Assembly (NCBI RefSeq): GCF_031851795.1
Contig: NZ_CP134696.1
Span: forward strand, 3,554,501 to 3,618,500
Source of the DNA: Pontibacter sp. G13
Lineage (GTDB): Bacteria; Bacteroidota; Bacteroidia; J057
Length of the DNA stretch: 64,000 nt
Direction of reading: 5' to 3'
The translations under genes were made by a program, and so were the position numbers. Below are positions 26,535 to 35,381 of this stretch, piece after piece. Numbering within the stretch: the first letter of the stretch is position 1; each line of letters opens with the position of its first letter. Below the pieces are notes generated by a model. The model saw only the letters and a list, made by a program, of their open reading frames with translations, did not search any database and was not told the origin of the DNA.

Positions 26535-27425
26535 TTATTGGAAAGTGGTAGCCACTTGCTCAGGCTGCGCGTCAGGATAATAGGTATAATCTACTACCTT
26601 GTGGTATTGAGCGACTCTCCCAGAGCGCTCTTGTACCTTAGAGTCCATGGTAGCGATCAGACCCAACTCATTATAGTCGTAGGCAATTTCACCACGGAAG
26701 GCATCATTCTGGTGCCAAGATAATGTGGCTACACGGCCATTCGGATCGTAAGTGTAGGCAAATGATTCTTTGGTTCGGGATTCGATCACGACTTCTGCGA
26801 CTTGGCCTTTTTCATTGTAGGCGTAGCTGACAGTCTTTTTCACATCGCCACGCGCATTCAAAAAAGTCTCTTTGGCAGTACGCCCTTGCTCATCGTATTC
26901 GAAGGTGTTGGTTCGGATCACCCGGCGATCCTCCAGAAATCTAATGGCGGAGAGCCTGTTCTGGTCGTCATAGATGTATTGGCGAGTGGCCAACAACATC
27001 CGTTCGTCGTTTCTCAAAACTTCATAGGAACGAACCTGATACTTCTGCTGGTCGGTATTGAGGCGATAACCAGACTGGTAAGTTCTGTTCCATTGTACAT
27101 CCGTAGTCTGCTCCCAGCGCAGTTTCCCGTGGTCGTTGTAAGCGTATTCATGGATACGGGCTGTATCCACTGCTCCCATTTCCACCTTCTGGACGATTTG
27201 TCCTCGTTCATCCAGTTGCATCGATACACCGCTGATTCGGCGTCCCGTACGATGTCCATTGGACTGGTAGGAAGAAATGTGAATGGATTGAATGCCATTC
27301 AGTCTGAGTCTTTTTTGATCAAACTGAGGCTTGTCCCAGTTAGAGGGATCAGGGGTGTTTGCAGTTTGGGCGAATGTGGTCGCGCAAAGTGCCACAAGCA
27401 AAAACAGAGTAGAAACGTGCTTCAT
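26535..27425 (-). CDS. Exported YD-repeat-like protein of unknown function
   Basis: A 296-residue protein from the ATG at 27425 (a GTG two codons upstream is also open). A signal peptide (about 1-20, ending TFAQ) is followed by repeated short units of the YD/RHS kind: EYAYNDHGKLRWEQ, QYIYDDQNRLSAIRF, TFEYDEQGRTAKET, SYAYNEKGQVAEVV, AYTYDPNGRVATLS, AYDYNELGLIATMD. These blocks form beta-strand spirals in RHS proteins. The protein is too short to be an RHS toxin and has no C-terminal toxin domain; it is probably a periplasmic or surface-exposed structural protein. Confidence 0.78.
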   Translation of the reverse strand: MKHVSTLFLLVALCATTFAQTANTPDPSNWDKPQFDQKRLRLNGIQSIHISSYQSNGHRTGRRISGVSMQLDERGQIVQKVEMGAVDTARIHEYAYNDHGKLRWEQTTDVQWNRTYQSGYRLNTDQQKYQVRSYEVLRNDERMLLATRQYIYDDQNRLSAIRFLEDRRVIRTNTFEYDEQGRTAKETFLNARGDVKKTVSYAYNEKGQVAEVVIESRTKESFAYTYDPNGRVATLSWHQNDAFRGEIAYDYNELGLIATMDSKVQERSGRVAQYHKVVDYTYYPDAQPEQVATTFQ

Positions 27426-27690
27426 CCTCACAGCAAGGATTAAGGGTGGTACATAGGGAGAAAGCCAAACAAGATCGAGCCTTCATGGATGGAACTTCTG
27501 CGGGAATTAAGAACCAAAGCACTTGGTGTTGGGTACACACCTTTCCCTCCAATGTTCATGGCGGCAAAATAACCGGTTCATGAGATTGGATTTGCTCTCA
27601 AAAACGATACTAATTGGTAAATTCCTTATCTGAGGATGAATATACTGAATATTCCAAATCAAATTCAACCAAAAACCTTACTTTTTAAAT

Positions 27691-28464
27691 TTAAGATTTC
27701 CCGAAGTAGTGGTTATAGTCTTTTAATACTGTCTCCAGAAATTCACGGGCTTCTAATTTTGTGTCGATTTTGGCCACTTCTTTCACTTTATCGGCTAGTT
27801 TTATGAGGAGAATATGATTTTTGGATTTCAGGCCTGCATCTAGCACTTCTTTCAAAATAGCCACATCTCTGTCTGAGAGATTTCTGATTTCGGGAAATAC
27901 CATTTCATACTCCTCGTCTGTCTCCATAAAAATCGTATCCCCGAAAGAGGTCACCAATTTGAGCTTCACCACGGTCGTACCCGCAAGGATATCTCCCAAC
28001 CGCTGACCATTCTTGTTGACCCCCATGGTGATCAAGCCGACCAAACCCGGGAACACGAATATGGACGAAAGCCACACATCTACGGTTCGAAGCGACCACC
28101 GAATCATATAATCCGTCCAACTAGGCGAGGAGCCATCCAGCTTGATCACCTTCAACTTCATGATCCATTTCCCTAGGGTCTTCCCATTAAAAAATCCTTC
28201 ACAAATCAGCGAATAACACAGGATGGGGAGTGTGCTGATAAAATGAAGGACGAATAGTGTATCATTTACTTCCAGGCCATCTCGCATCAATTTGGACCAA
28301 AAAGACTCTCCTGATGCTGCGGTCCATATTCCCACAAATACAATCAGGTAATACAAAATCAATACAGTCAAATCAATGAGCGAGGCGGCTACTCTTGGCA
28401 AAACCCCTGCGATCGGATACTCTAATTCGATATTTTGGGAAGTGGGAATTAAGATCGTTTTCAT
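27691..28464 (-). CDS. RDD-family membrane protein
   Basis: A 257-residue membrane protein with an RDD domain: PIAGVLPRVAASLIDLTVLILYY at about 17-40, a second span pair (about 85-150), and the G(N/Q)RLGDILAGTTVV motif near 178. The cytoplasmic C-terminal tail (about 190-257) is helical. RDD proteins are often encoded with SpoIIM-like proteins and MoxR; here it is divergent from that operon, 170 bases away, and probably belongs to the same functional unit. Transport of ions or osmolytes has been proposed for the family. Confidence 0.88.
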   Translation of the reverse strand: MKTILIPTSQNIELEYPIAGVLPRVAASLIDLTVLILYYLIVFVGIWTAASGESFWSKLMRDGLEVNDTLFVLHFISTLPILCYSLICEGFFNGKTLGKWIMKLKVIKLDGSSPSWTDYMIRWSLRTVDVWLSSIFVFPGLVGLITMGVNKNGQRLGDILAGTTVVKLKLVTSFGDTIFMETDEEYEMVFPEIRNLSDRDVAILKEVLDAGLKSKNHILLIKLADKVKEVAKIDTKLEAREFLETVLKDYNHYFGKS

Positions 28465-28636
28465 GCGATTTTTTTGCTAATTTTCTGACCAGACAATATT
28501 AGTTTATTTTAAAAGGTCCGACAAATGGGCAAATCTTACCCTTTTAATCGAGCCAAAACACAACCATGATACGCATCCTGCCACATTCGACCCCAGCGTC
28601 AGGTGCTATGCTTTGATTCACCACAACCTTGACTGC

Positions 28637-29635
28637 ATGAGGGAACCTGCATTCCTGAAGAAAAACCGCAACAAATGGCAAGAATATGAACATCTGCTAT
28701 TTGAAAACGGAAACTCCTCGGCCGATCCAGACCGCATCGCGGAACTTTATGTCCAATTGACAGATGATCTCGCCTACGCTCGGACCTTTTACCCCAAAAG
28801 CCCGACCGTACGCTATCTGAACGGACTTGCCGCAAGAACGCACCTTGAGATCTATCAAAACAAGCAGACAGAACGAAAAAAATTTGGGACTTTTTGGACA
28901 CATGAGTTGCCATTGATTTTTGCTTCTTCTCGCAAATACCTCTTCTATGCCTTCCTGATCTTCACAGCGAGTTTCATCATCGGGATGATTGGAGCATATA
29001 CCGATGAGGCATTTATCCGAGCTATTTTGGGGGATGATTATGTAGACATGACCTTGGAAAATATCCGCAATGGCAATCCCACAGCTGTCTACCAGGATGA
29101 TTCCAAACTCATCATGTTCCTAGAGATTGCCCTCAACAACATCCGGGTTTCCTTTCTTGCGTTTGCCTGGGGGATCACATTGAGTATTGGAACCATTTAC
29201 CTGCTGTTCTCCAATGGGGTTATGGTTGGGGCATTTATTGGACTGTTTCAGCGAGGCAGCGCGCTTTCCGAAGCGCTCCCCATTATCTACATCCACGGCA
29301 CGTTGGAGCTTTCGGCCATCGTCATTGCCGGAGCCGCTGGGTTTATGCTGGGGAATAGCATTCTCTTCCCTGGCACCTACAAACGCGTGGAGCGCCTCAA
29401 ACAAGAAGCTCGTAAAGGCATGAAGATGCTCGTAGGGCTCATCCCCGTTTTCATCTTGGCTGCAGCCCTTGAATCCTATGTCACGCGTTTGGCAGATATG
29501 CATATTTTGGGAAAGCTCGGAATCATCTTGGCTTCACTGACTTTCGTACTGGGATATTATCTTGTCTATCCCTACCTCCTTGAACAACGAATGAATGCCC
29601 CGATGCCAGACTTGAATACAGATGGACATGAATAG
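28637..29635 (+). CDS. SpoIIM-like (DUF95) membrane protein
   Basis: A 332-residue membrane protein of the stage II sporulation protein M family, starting at the ATG at 28637 (MREPAFLKKN). The cytoplasmic N-terminal helical part (1-95) is followed by about six or seven spans. Typical features are LFSNGVMVGAFIGLF and YIHGTLELSAIVIAGAAG, with conserved His and Glu in the membrane. The organism is not a sporulator; in Bacteroidota the family belongs to the MoxR-DUF58 locus. First gene of that operon; its 3' end overlaps the next gene. Confidence 0.88.
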   Translation: MREPAFLKKNRNKWQEYEHLLFENGNSSADPDRIAELYVQLTDDLAYARTFYPKSPTVRYLNGLAARTHLEIYQNKQTERKKFGTFWTHELPLIFASSRKYLFYAFLIFTASFIIGMIGAYTDEAFIRAILGDDYVDMTLENIRNGNPTAVYQDDSKLIMFLEIALNNIRVSFLAFAWGITLSIGTIYLLFSNGVMVGAFIGLFQRGSALSEALPIIYIHGTLELSAIVIAGAAGFMLGNSILFPGTYKRVERLKQEARKGMKMLVGLIPVFILAAALESYVTRLADMHILGKLGIILASLTFVLGYYLVYPYLLEQRMNAPMPDLNTDGHE

Positions 29636-30308
29636 ACTCGTATGGATATGCTGTTGGGCCATCTGCATGTTTACAGGTATCGCATTTGGCCAGAATCAAT
29701 CTGACGAAGCCTTCCAAGGGTTCGAGCGTCGACAATTTGACCGAGAGGAATTGGAGCGCATTATCGAGGAAGAGGATCTACATTATCAGACATACCACAC
29801 CCCACAAAAACAAGCCGATACTGGATGGGTGGGCACGCTTCTGGATGCGATGAAGGAAAGCGCCACGATCTTGTGGATTGTCTTGATTGCAGTACTCGCC
29901 ATCGGGTTGCTTTATCTGATCGCCAAGAATATTGTGTTCCAAAGAGGTCGCAGTATTCCTTCGCCCATTCAGGAAGAATCGGAAATAGAAGACATCGAGG
30001 AGTTGGATTTGCATACCTTAATCCGACAGGCTCAAAAGGACAAAGATTATTTGAAACTCATCCGCTGGGAGTTTCTACTGGTTCTCCAAGGATTATCCCA
30101 AGCCAATCTGATAAACTGGCAGCCCAACAAGACCAATAACGATTATCGGATTGAACTGGCGGGAACCCCCTATGCCAAGCCTTTTGACCGCCTGACTCTC
30201 CTATTTGACTATACCCAGTACGGTCAGATCGAGGTAAATGAATCCATCATCCAGCAGTTCCAACCTACCCTAGATGAATTCAGCAAATTGAAGCAGAAAG
30301 TCCGATGA
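29628..30308 (+). CDS. DUF4129-type membrane protein
   Basis: A 226-residue protein with a signal peptide (about 1-21), a charged extracytoplasmic linker, one membrane span (about 78-100), and a cytoplasmic DUF4129-like domain (about 125-222) with the phrase DYLKLIRWEFLLVLQGL. It starts inside the end of the SpoIIM gene (ATGAATAG overlap; an ATG six bases earlier is also possible) and overlaps the next gene by four bases. Function unknown; it is a regular member of MoxR-DUF58 operons. Confidence 0.8.
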   Translation: MNRLVWICCWAICMFTGIAFGQNQSDEAFQGFERRQFDREELERIIEEEDLHYQTYHTPQKQADTGWVGTLLDAMKESATILWIVLIAVLAIGLLYLIAKNIVFQRGRSIPSPIQEESEIEDIEELDLHTLIRQAQKDKDYLKLIRWEFLLVLQGLSQANLINWQPNKTNNDYRIELAGTPYAKPFDRLTLLFDYTQYGQIEVNESIIQQFQPTLDEFSKLKQKVR

Positions 30309-31522
30309 AAAATCAATCGATACATACCCTCATCCTCATTGGGGTATTGGCTATCCTGCTGATCTCCGTCTTATTTGGCACATGCTCCATGCCGCAAAAG
30401 GATCTCAACAAGAAGAGGACCTACAATGCCAATGGAAAAATTCCCTTCGCCTCCTATCTATTTCGCGAGCGTGTACAGGACCTATTTGATACCGATACAG
30501 TTTACACCATCCAATCCTCCGTTGTAGAGCAAGTCGCCTACAAGGACATTCAGAATCGGCTGTACTTCATCGTTCATAAAAAAATTCCCTTGGAGGACTA
30601 CGAGGTGGAGGAATTGGTGCATTTCGCCCAAGCCGGAAATCATGTCTTTTTAGCTTCGAGCTACATGTCTCCCCTTCAACTTCATGCCACGGGCCTTACT
30701 CCCGAATGGAATGTGCAGTATACAGACATTGACTCCACAGACATTCAGTTCACCCATCCAGAACTTGAAGGAAGGTTGTTCTCTGCGCCCATTCAGCGTT
30801 CTTTTTCAACTTTGGAGGATTCACTGGGAGAATCACAATCCTTGCTCAGAATCAAATATGGAAGATCCATTGTCCGGAAATGGGACCTTGGGAAAGGGAG
30901 CTTTACGCTGTGTACCTGGCCGGATGTTTTCTCGAATTACTATTTGGTTGATCCCTACAACCGTCAGATTGCGGAGGACCTCATGTCATTTTATCCGCGA
31001 GAGGTGGAGGAGATCTGGTGGGATGAACATTATCGGAAAAAGAAATCTGACTCCGACAGGAATCGAGATCAAGAATCCGATGGGCTATTTGCATTCATGA
31101 TGAAGCATGAAGCCTTGCGATGGATGTTTTTCGTCGGAATTTTCACCATGCTGCTTTATGGGATCATTGAAAGCAAACGGAAGCAACGATACATTCCCAT
31201 CGTGAAGTCACTTCCCAACGCGACGCTTGAGTTCACCGAAACTGTAGGGAGACTTTATTTTAAATCAGGGAATCATCAGAAAATTGCGAAGAAAAAGGCC
31301 TTGGTCTTTTTGGCACAAATCAGAAATAAATACGGGCTCAAAACTGAAATTCTTGACGAGACGTGGGCTACACAATTGGCTGCGAAGTCTGGATTTCCTG
31401 AGGAAGAGACCCGAAAATTGGCCCATAGAATCGACATGGTGCTCAAAGACCAGCACATGGATGATACTGACTTGATTGTCTTCAATCAATTGGTCGAATC
31501 ATTTTATCAGAAAACCAGCTGA
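30305..31522 (+). CDS. DUF4350-domain membrane protein
   Basis: A 405-residue protein with an N-terminal span (about 8-27), an extracytoplasmic DUF4350 domain (about 35-245) and a second span (about 268-288). A helical cytoplasmic tail follows with YIPIVKSLPNATLEFTETVG and the rest of the family's C-terminal domain. DUF4350 domains resemble glutamine-amidotransferase folds but lack catalytic residues here, so a scaffold role is likely (inference). It overlaps the upstream gene by four bases; MoxR follows after 13 bases. Confidence 0.8.
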   Translation: MKNQSIHTLILIGVLAILLISVLFGTCSMPQKDLNKKRTYNANGKIPFASYLFRERVQDLFDTDTVYTIQSSVVEQVAYKDIQNRLYFIVHKKIPLEDYEVEELVHFAQAGNHVFLASSYMSPLQLHATGLTPEWNVQYTDIDSTDIQFTHPELEGRLFSAPIQRSFSTLEDSLGESQSLLRIKYGRSIVRKWDLGKGSFTLCTWPDVFSNYYLVDPYNRQIAEDLMSFYPREVEEIWWDEHYRKKKSDSDRNRDQESDGLFAFMMKHEALRWMFFVGIFTMLLYGIIESKRKQRYIPIVKSLPNATLEFTETVGRLYFKSGNHQKIAKKKALVFLAQIRNKYGLKTEILDETWATQLAAKSGFPEEETRKLAHRIDMVLKDQHMDDTDLIVFNQLVESFYQKTS

Positions 31523-31535
31523 ACCTCATATACAG

Positions 31536-32516
31536 ATGGAAGAACAACAACTATTCGAAACAGATGCTCAACTATTGGCCTTTCGTGACTCCGTAGATCG
31601 AATCAAGGCCGAAATTGGACTCTTCATCGTTGGGCAACATCAAATGGTCGAATTGATGATTGCTGCCTTGCTTTCCAATGGACATATTCTCGTGGAAGGT
31701 GTACCGGGAGTCGCCAAGACCATGGCCTCCAAACTTCTGGGAAAAACGCTGAATATTGGATTCTCCCGAATTCAATTTACCCCCGACCTGATGCCTAGCG
31801 ATGTCTTGGGAACTTCCGTATTCAACAATCAGTCTGGGAAATTCGAGTTCCACCAAGGACCTATCTTTTCTCAAATTGTCCTCATTGACGAAATCAACCG
31901 TGCACCGGCCAAAACCCAAGCCGCCTTGTTTGAGGCGATGGAGGAACGGCAGGTGACCATTGATGGGAATACTTATCCGATGCAGCCCCCCTTCATTGTG
32001 ATTTCTACCCAAAACCCAATTGAGCAGGAAGGAACCTATCGCTTGCCCGAGGCACAATTGGATCGTTTCCTTTTCAAGATTGAGGTGGGTTACCCTACTT
32101 TGGAGGAAGAGACCCGCATTTTGACGGAGTTTCACGAGCGAAATGGGCTCAATGATCTCAATGCCATTCAGCCAGTATTGACTGCTGAGAAAATTCTGGA
32201 ACTACAGGAAATTGTTCGCCAGCTCCACATTGATAGCAATCTCATAGAATACATCGTCAAGATTGTTCACGCGACCCGAAATAGCCAAGACATCTACATG
32301 GGGGCTTCTCCCCGAGCTTCAATCAACATCATGACTGCTTCCAAAGCAATTGCAGCTATTCGCGGTCGAAGCTTTGTCACCCCCGAGGACATCCAATATG
32401 TCACCCCGTCTGTTTTGCATCACAGAATCATCCTGACTCCAGAGCGAGAAATGGAAGGAGCTACTGCTCATACCGTGGTACAACAGTTAGTAGAAGGGAT
32501 TGAAGTTCCCCGCTAA
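31536..32516 (+). CDS. MoxR-family AAA+ ATPase
   Basis: A 326-residue AAA+ ATPase starting at the ATG at 31536; the frame opens 60 bases earlier inside the DUF4350 gene. Walker A is GVPGVAKT (55-62), Walker B LIDEINR, sensor 1 ISTQNP, and the arginine and lid motifs are present (ASPRASINIMTASKA). MoxR ATPases act as chaperones that insert cofactors or assemble proteins with the von Willebrand/DUF58 protein encoded next. Classic MoxR-DUF58 order. Confidence 0.93.
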   Translation: MEEQQLFETDAQLLAFRDSVDRIKAEIGLFIVGQHQMVELMIAALLSNGHILVEGVPGVAKTMASKLLGKTLNIGFSRIQFTPDLMPSDVLGTSVFNNQSGKFEFHQGPIFSQIVLIDEINRAPAKTQAALFEAMEERQVTIDGNTYPMQPPFIVISTQNPIEQEGTYRLPEAQLDRFLFKIEVGYPTLEEETRILTEFHERNGLNDLNAIQPVLTAEKILELQEIVRQLHIDSNLIEYIVKIVHATRNSQDIYMGASPRASINIMTASKAIAAIRGRSFVTPEDIQYVTPSVLHHRIILTPEREMEGATAHTVVQQLVEGIEVPR

Positions 32517-32545
32517 ACTCCCAACATATCTCTGAATTTCGATCC

Positions 32546-33880
32546 ATGAAATCCTTCTACAAACAACTATTCTTTTCTCCCATCACCTACATTCTGCTGT
32601 GTGTGGTGATGGGCCTATTCGCCTTTTCCTATCTATTTCCCCAACTGCTTCTAGCGGCCAAAGCCTCCATTGGCATGTGGCTACTCATTGTAGGATTGGA
32701 TGTTTTCCTGATGTTTGCAACTGGGGGAAAGGTTTTGGGACGTAGGGAAATGGCGGATAAGTTGTCCAATGGGGATGAAAATGAAATCACGATCGTCGTA
32801 GAAAATGATTTTCGTTTCAAAATCTCGGTAGAAGTTTTTGACGAAATTCCAGAGCAGTTTCAAATCAGGGATTTAGTGATTTCGGGAGATGTTGATCCCT
32901 ACCAGACCCTGAGCAAATCCTATCATCTGCGTCCAGTAGAACGAGGGGAATACGAATTTGGGGCACTCAATGTCATCGTATCATCGCCCTTGAAGCTGGT
33001 CAAACGCAGATACAGCTTTGACCAAGGATTTAAAGTTCCGGTCTATCCTTCCTATCTCCAGATGCGGACCTACCAGCTGATGGCCATCTCGAATCGATTG
33101 ACCGATGTGGGTGTAAAGAAAATCCGAAGACTTGGGCAGGCTTCTGAGTTTGAACAAATCAAACAATACGTTCGAGGAGATGATTTCAGGACCATCAACT
33201 GGAAGGCTACGGCTCGTACCGGCAAACTCATGGCGAATCAATACATGGACGAGCGATCCCAGCAGGTCTTCTGCCTCGTTGACAAAAGCCGAACCATGAA
33301 AATGCCGTTTGAAGGGATGGCTTTGCTGGATTATGCAATCAATGCCAGCTTGGTTCTTTCCAACATTGCGCTATTCAAGCATGACCGCGCAGGTCTCATC
33401 ACCTTTTCCAAACACATCGACTCATTCTTGCCAGCCTCCGGAAGGCCGATCCAGATGAATCACATCATGGAGCATCTATATCGTCAGGAGACCAATTATC
33501 AGGAATCAGACTACGCCAAACTATATGCGGTAGTCAAACGACAGCTCAATCAGCGAAGTCTACTTCTCTTGTTCACCAACTTCGAGTCGGTTTCATCCTT
33601 GCGGCGTCAGCTTCCCTATCTCCAGAAGATGGCCAAGCTCCACATGTTGGTGGTGATCTTTTTTGAGAACACGGAGCTGAAAGATCTCCTATCCTCTCAT
33701 CCCGAAAAGCTAGAGGACATCTACATCAAGGCTACTGGAGAACAATTTGCCTTCGAAAAGCAGCAAATTGTCAGAGAACTTAACCAGCACGGAATTTCCA
33801 GCATCTTGACCCCACCCGAACATTTGACTGTGAACACCCTAAACAAATACCTCGAATTGAAATCCAGAGCCATCATCTAG
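32546..33880 (+). CDS. DUF58-domain protein, partner of MoxR
   Basis: A 444-residue protein with two N-terminal spans (about 10-60), a beta-rich region (about 75-165) and the DUF58 motif GDDFRTINWKATARTGKLM near 212-230. A von Willebrand-like fold follows, beginning with FCLVDKSRTMKMP, where the metal-site DxSxS is altered to DKSRT. It is the last gene of the operon, 29 bases after moxR. The family is thought to act with MoxR on envelope or metal-binding proteins. Confidence 0.9.
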   Translation: MKSFYKQLFFSPITYILLCVVMGLFAFSYLFPQLLLAAKASIGMWLLIVGLDVFLMFATGGKVLGRREMADKLSNGDENEITIVVENDFRFKISVEVFDEIPEQFQIRDLVISGDVDPYQTLSKSYHLRPVERGEYEFGALNVIVSSPLKLVKRRYSFDQGFKVPVYPSYLQMRTYQLMAISNRLTDVGVKKIRRLGQASEFEQIKQYVRGDDFRTINWKATARTGKLMANQYMDERSQQVFCLVDKSRTMKMPFEGMALLDYAINASLVLSNIALFKHDRAGLITFSKHIDSFLPASGRPIQMNHIMEHLYRQETNYQESDYAKLYAVVKRQLNQRSLLLLFTNFESVSSLRRQLPYLQKMAKLHMLVVIFFENTELKDLLSSHPEKLEDIYIKATGEQFAFEKQQIVRELNQHGISSILTPPEHLTVNTLNKYLELKSRAII

Positions 33881-33995
33881 GGGCTCCGGGACGATCGAAG
33901 TTGGAACCTCGATGGTTTTTCAAGATATTACGGTATTGGACGCTTCCATCCAGATGGCTCGTCGTCCATATTTTGTATTACCAAAATCTTGAACT

Positions 33996-34661
33996 TTGCA
34001 GTCTTCTTCCTTTATTCCCTACACTCGGCCTACCTACGATGCCGATGAAATGCTGGAACGTGCCAAATCGCACTATGAATGGATGAACCAGCGTCGCACC
34101 CTTCGCGAATTTTCCGATCGCCCAGTCTCCAAAGAGGTCATTGAGCAACTGATTCTCACTGCATCCACTGCACCTTCAGGCGCTCATAAGCAGCCTTGGA
34201 CCTTTTGTGCAATCAGCAATCCGGAGATGAAAAAGAAAATTCGGGAAGCTGCGGAAGAGGAGGAATACACCAACTATCATGGCCGGATGTCCGACACTTG
34301 GTTGAAGGACTTGGAGCCGTTTGAAACTGATTGGCACAAACCGTTTCTGGAGACTGTACCCTGGCTCATTGTGGTTTTCCGGAGAATCTATGAGCTCGAC
34401 GAAGAAGGAGCCAAACAAAACAACTACTACGTGAACGAATCGGTCGGTTTGGCCTGTGGTATGCTATTGGAAGCCATTCACTATGCAGGGTTGGTGGCAT
34501 TGACCCATACCCCGAGTCCCATGAATTTCCTCACCAAACTATTGGACCGCCCAGCCAATGAGCGTCCATACCTCCTCATTCCAGTAGGCTACCCTGCATC
34601 TGATGCCAAAGTGCCAGATCTCGAAAGAAAGTCATTGTCTGACATCTCTGTATTTTATTAA
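33996..34661 (+). CDS. Flavin dehalogenase, iodotyrosine deiodinase (IYD) family
   Basis: A 221-residue nitroreductase-fold protein that matches the iodotyrosine deiodinase branch. Shared features are TAPSGAHKQPWTF (57-70), the EEEEYTNY lid with E90 and Y94, K115 in TDWHKPFL, the FMN-site Arg in QRRTLREFSDR, and PVGYPASDAKVPDLERK near the end. E90, Y94 and K115 align with the E-Y-K triad that binds the zwitterion of halotyrosine in the human enzyme. Expected activity: FMN- and NAD(P)H-dependent reductive removal of I, Br or Cl from halotyrosines. The conserved N-terminal FIPY segment requires a start upstream of any ATG; the only available codon is the TTG at 33996. Confidence 0.85.
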   Translation: MQSSSFIPYTRPTYDADEMLERAKSHYEWMNQRRTLREFSDRPVSKEVIEQLILTASTAPSGAHKQPWTFCAISNPEMKKKIREAAEEEEYTNYHGRMSDTWLKDLEPFETDWHKPFLETVPWLIVVFRRIYELDEEGAKQNNYYVNESVGLACGMLLEAIHYAGLVALTHTPSPMNFLTKLLDRPANERPYLLIPVGYPASDAKVPDLERKSLSDISVFY

Positions 34662-34670
34662 GCACACCCC

Positions 34671-34714
34671 CCAAAACCGAGGTAAATCGCCCATCGATGG
34701 AACCTCGGTTTTGG
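34671..34714 (+). terminator. Terminator of the dehalogenase gene
   Basis: Perfect 13-base arms ccaaaaccgaggt (34671-34683) and acctcggttttgg (34702-34714), nine bases after the stop codon. There is no T tract after the stem. Confidence 0.55.
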
Positions 34715-34838
34715 ACCGTTCGGGTTGAGAGTCGGGCAGTCGACAAGGGTATTTCCAAAATTGGGACAGTTTTTGCGCTAACAGGGACAAGAAGATTTTG
34801 CCATCATTCGCGAATAGCGATCAGATCTTTCCCCGATT

Positions 34839-35381
34839 ATGCGCAAACACAACGGAATGCGGCCACAAGATGTGGTCATACTGCTCAAAATCATAAGCCT
34901 TGGACATAGCAACTGGCGATATTCAGATATTGCCCAGTCCCTATCTATTTCTCAATCCGAAGTAGCGGAGGCACTCAACCGTTCCAAACAAGCCAGACTG
35001 GTAGACGCCACGAAGAAGAAAGTCTTCCGCTCGTCCTTCCTCGAATTTTTGGTATATGGCGTCAAGTACGTCTTCCCAGCCGAACCCGGTGCGATGGTTC
35101 GCGGAATCCCCACGGCACATTCAGCAAAGCCTTTGAATTCAGCCATCATGTCCGACAAGGACGCCTATGTGTGGCCAAGTCCCATGGGCAATATGCGCGG
35201 CCAAAGCATCACCCCGCTTTATCCGAGTGTCATCAAGGCCATTCGCCATGATCCCAATTTGTATGAATTGCTCGCTTTGGTGGATGCCATTCGAGTAGGA
35301 CGCGCACGCGAGCAAAAAATCGCCATTGAGGAATTGACCAAACGAATCAAAGAAGCGATGTATGCCAGCGAAGTCAATTGA
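34839..35381 (+). CDS. Winged-helix protein, putative antitoxin
   Basis: A 180-residue protein. The N-terminal 70 residues look like a winged helix-turn-helix (SDIAQSLSISQSEVAEALNRS around 29-49). The middle (about 75-130) contains GIPTAHSAKPL and a Trp-Pro segment, and the C-terminus is helical and charged. It has no membrane segment. Its 3' end overlaps the start of the nucleotidyltransferase gene by 20 bases, so the two are translationally coupled. A DNA-binding protein before a nucleotidyltransferase is the usual arrangement of AbiE-like and related toxin-antitoxin systems; here the family is not one I recognise, so antitoxin is inference. Confidence 0.72.
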   Translation: MRKHNGMRPQDVVILLKIISLGHSNWRYSDIAQSLSISQSEVAEALNRSKQARLVDATKKKVFRSSFLEFLVYGVKYVFPAEPGAMVRGIPTAHSAKPLNSAIMSDKDAYVWPSPMGNMRGQSITPLYPSVIKAIRHDPNLYELLALVDAIRVGRAREQKIAIEELTKRIKEAMYASEVN

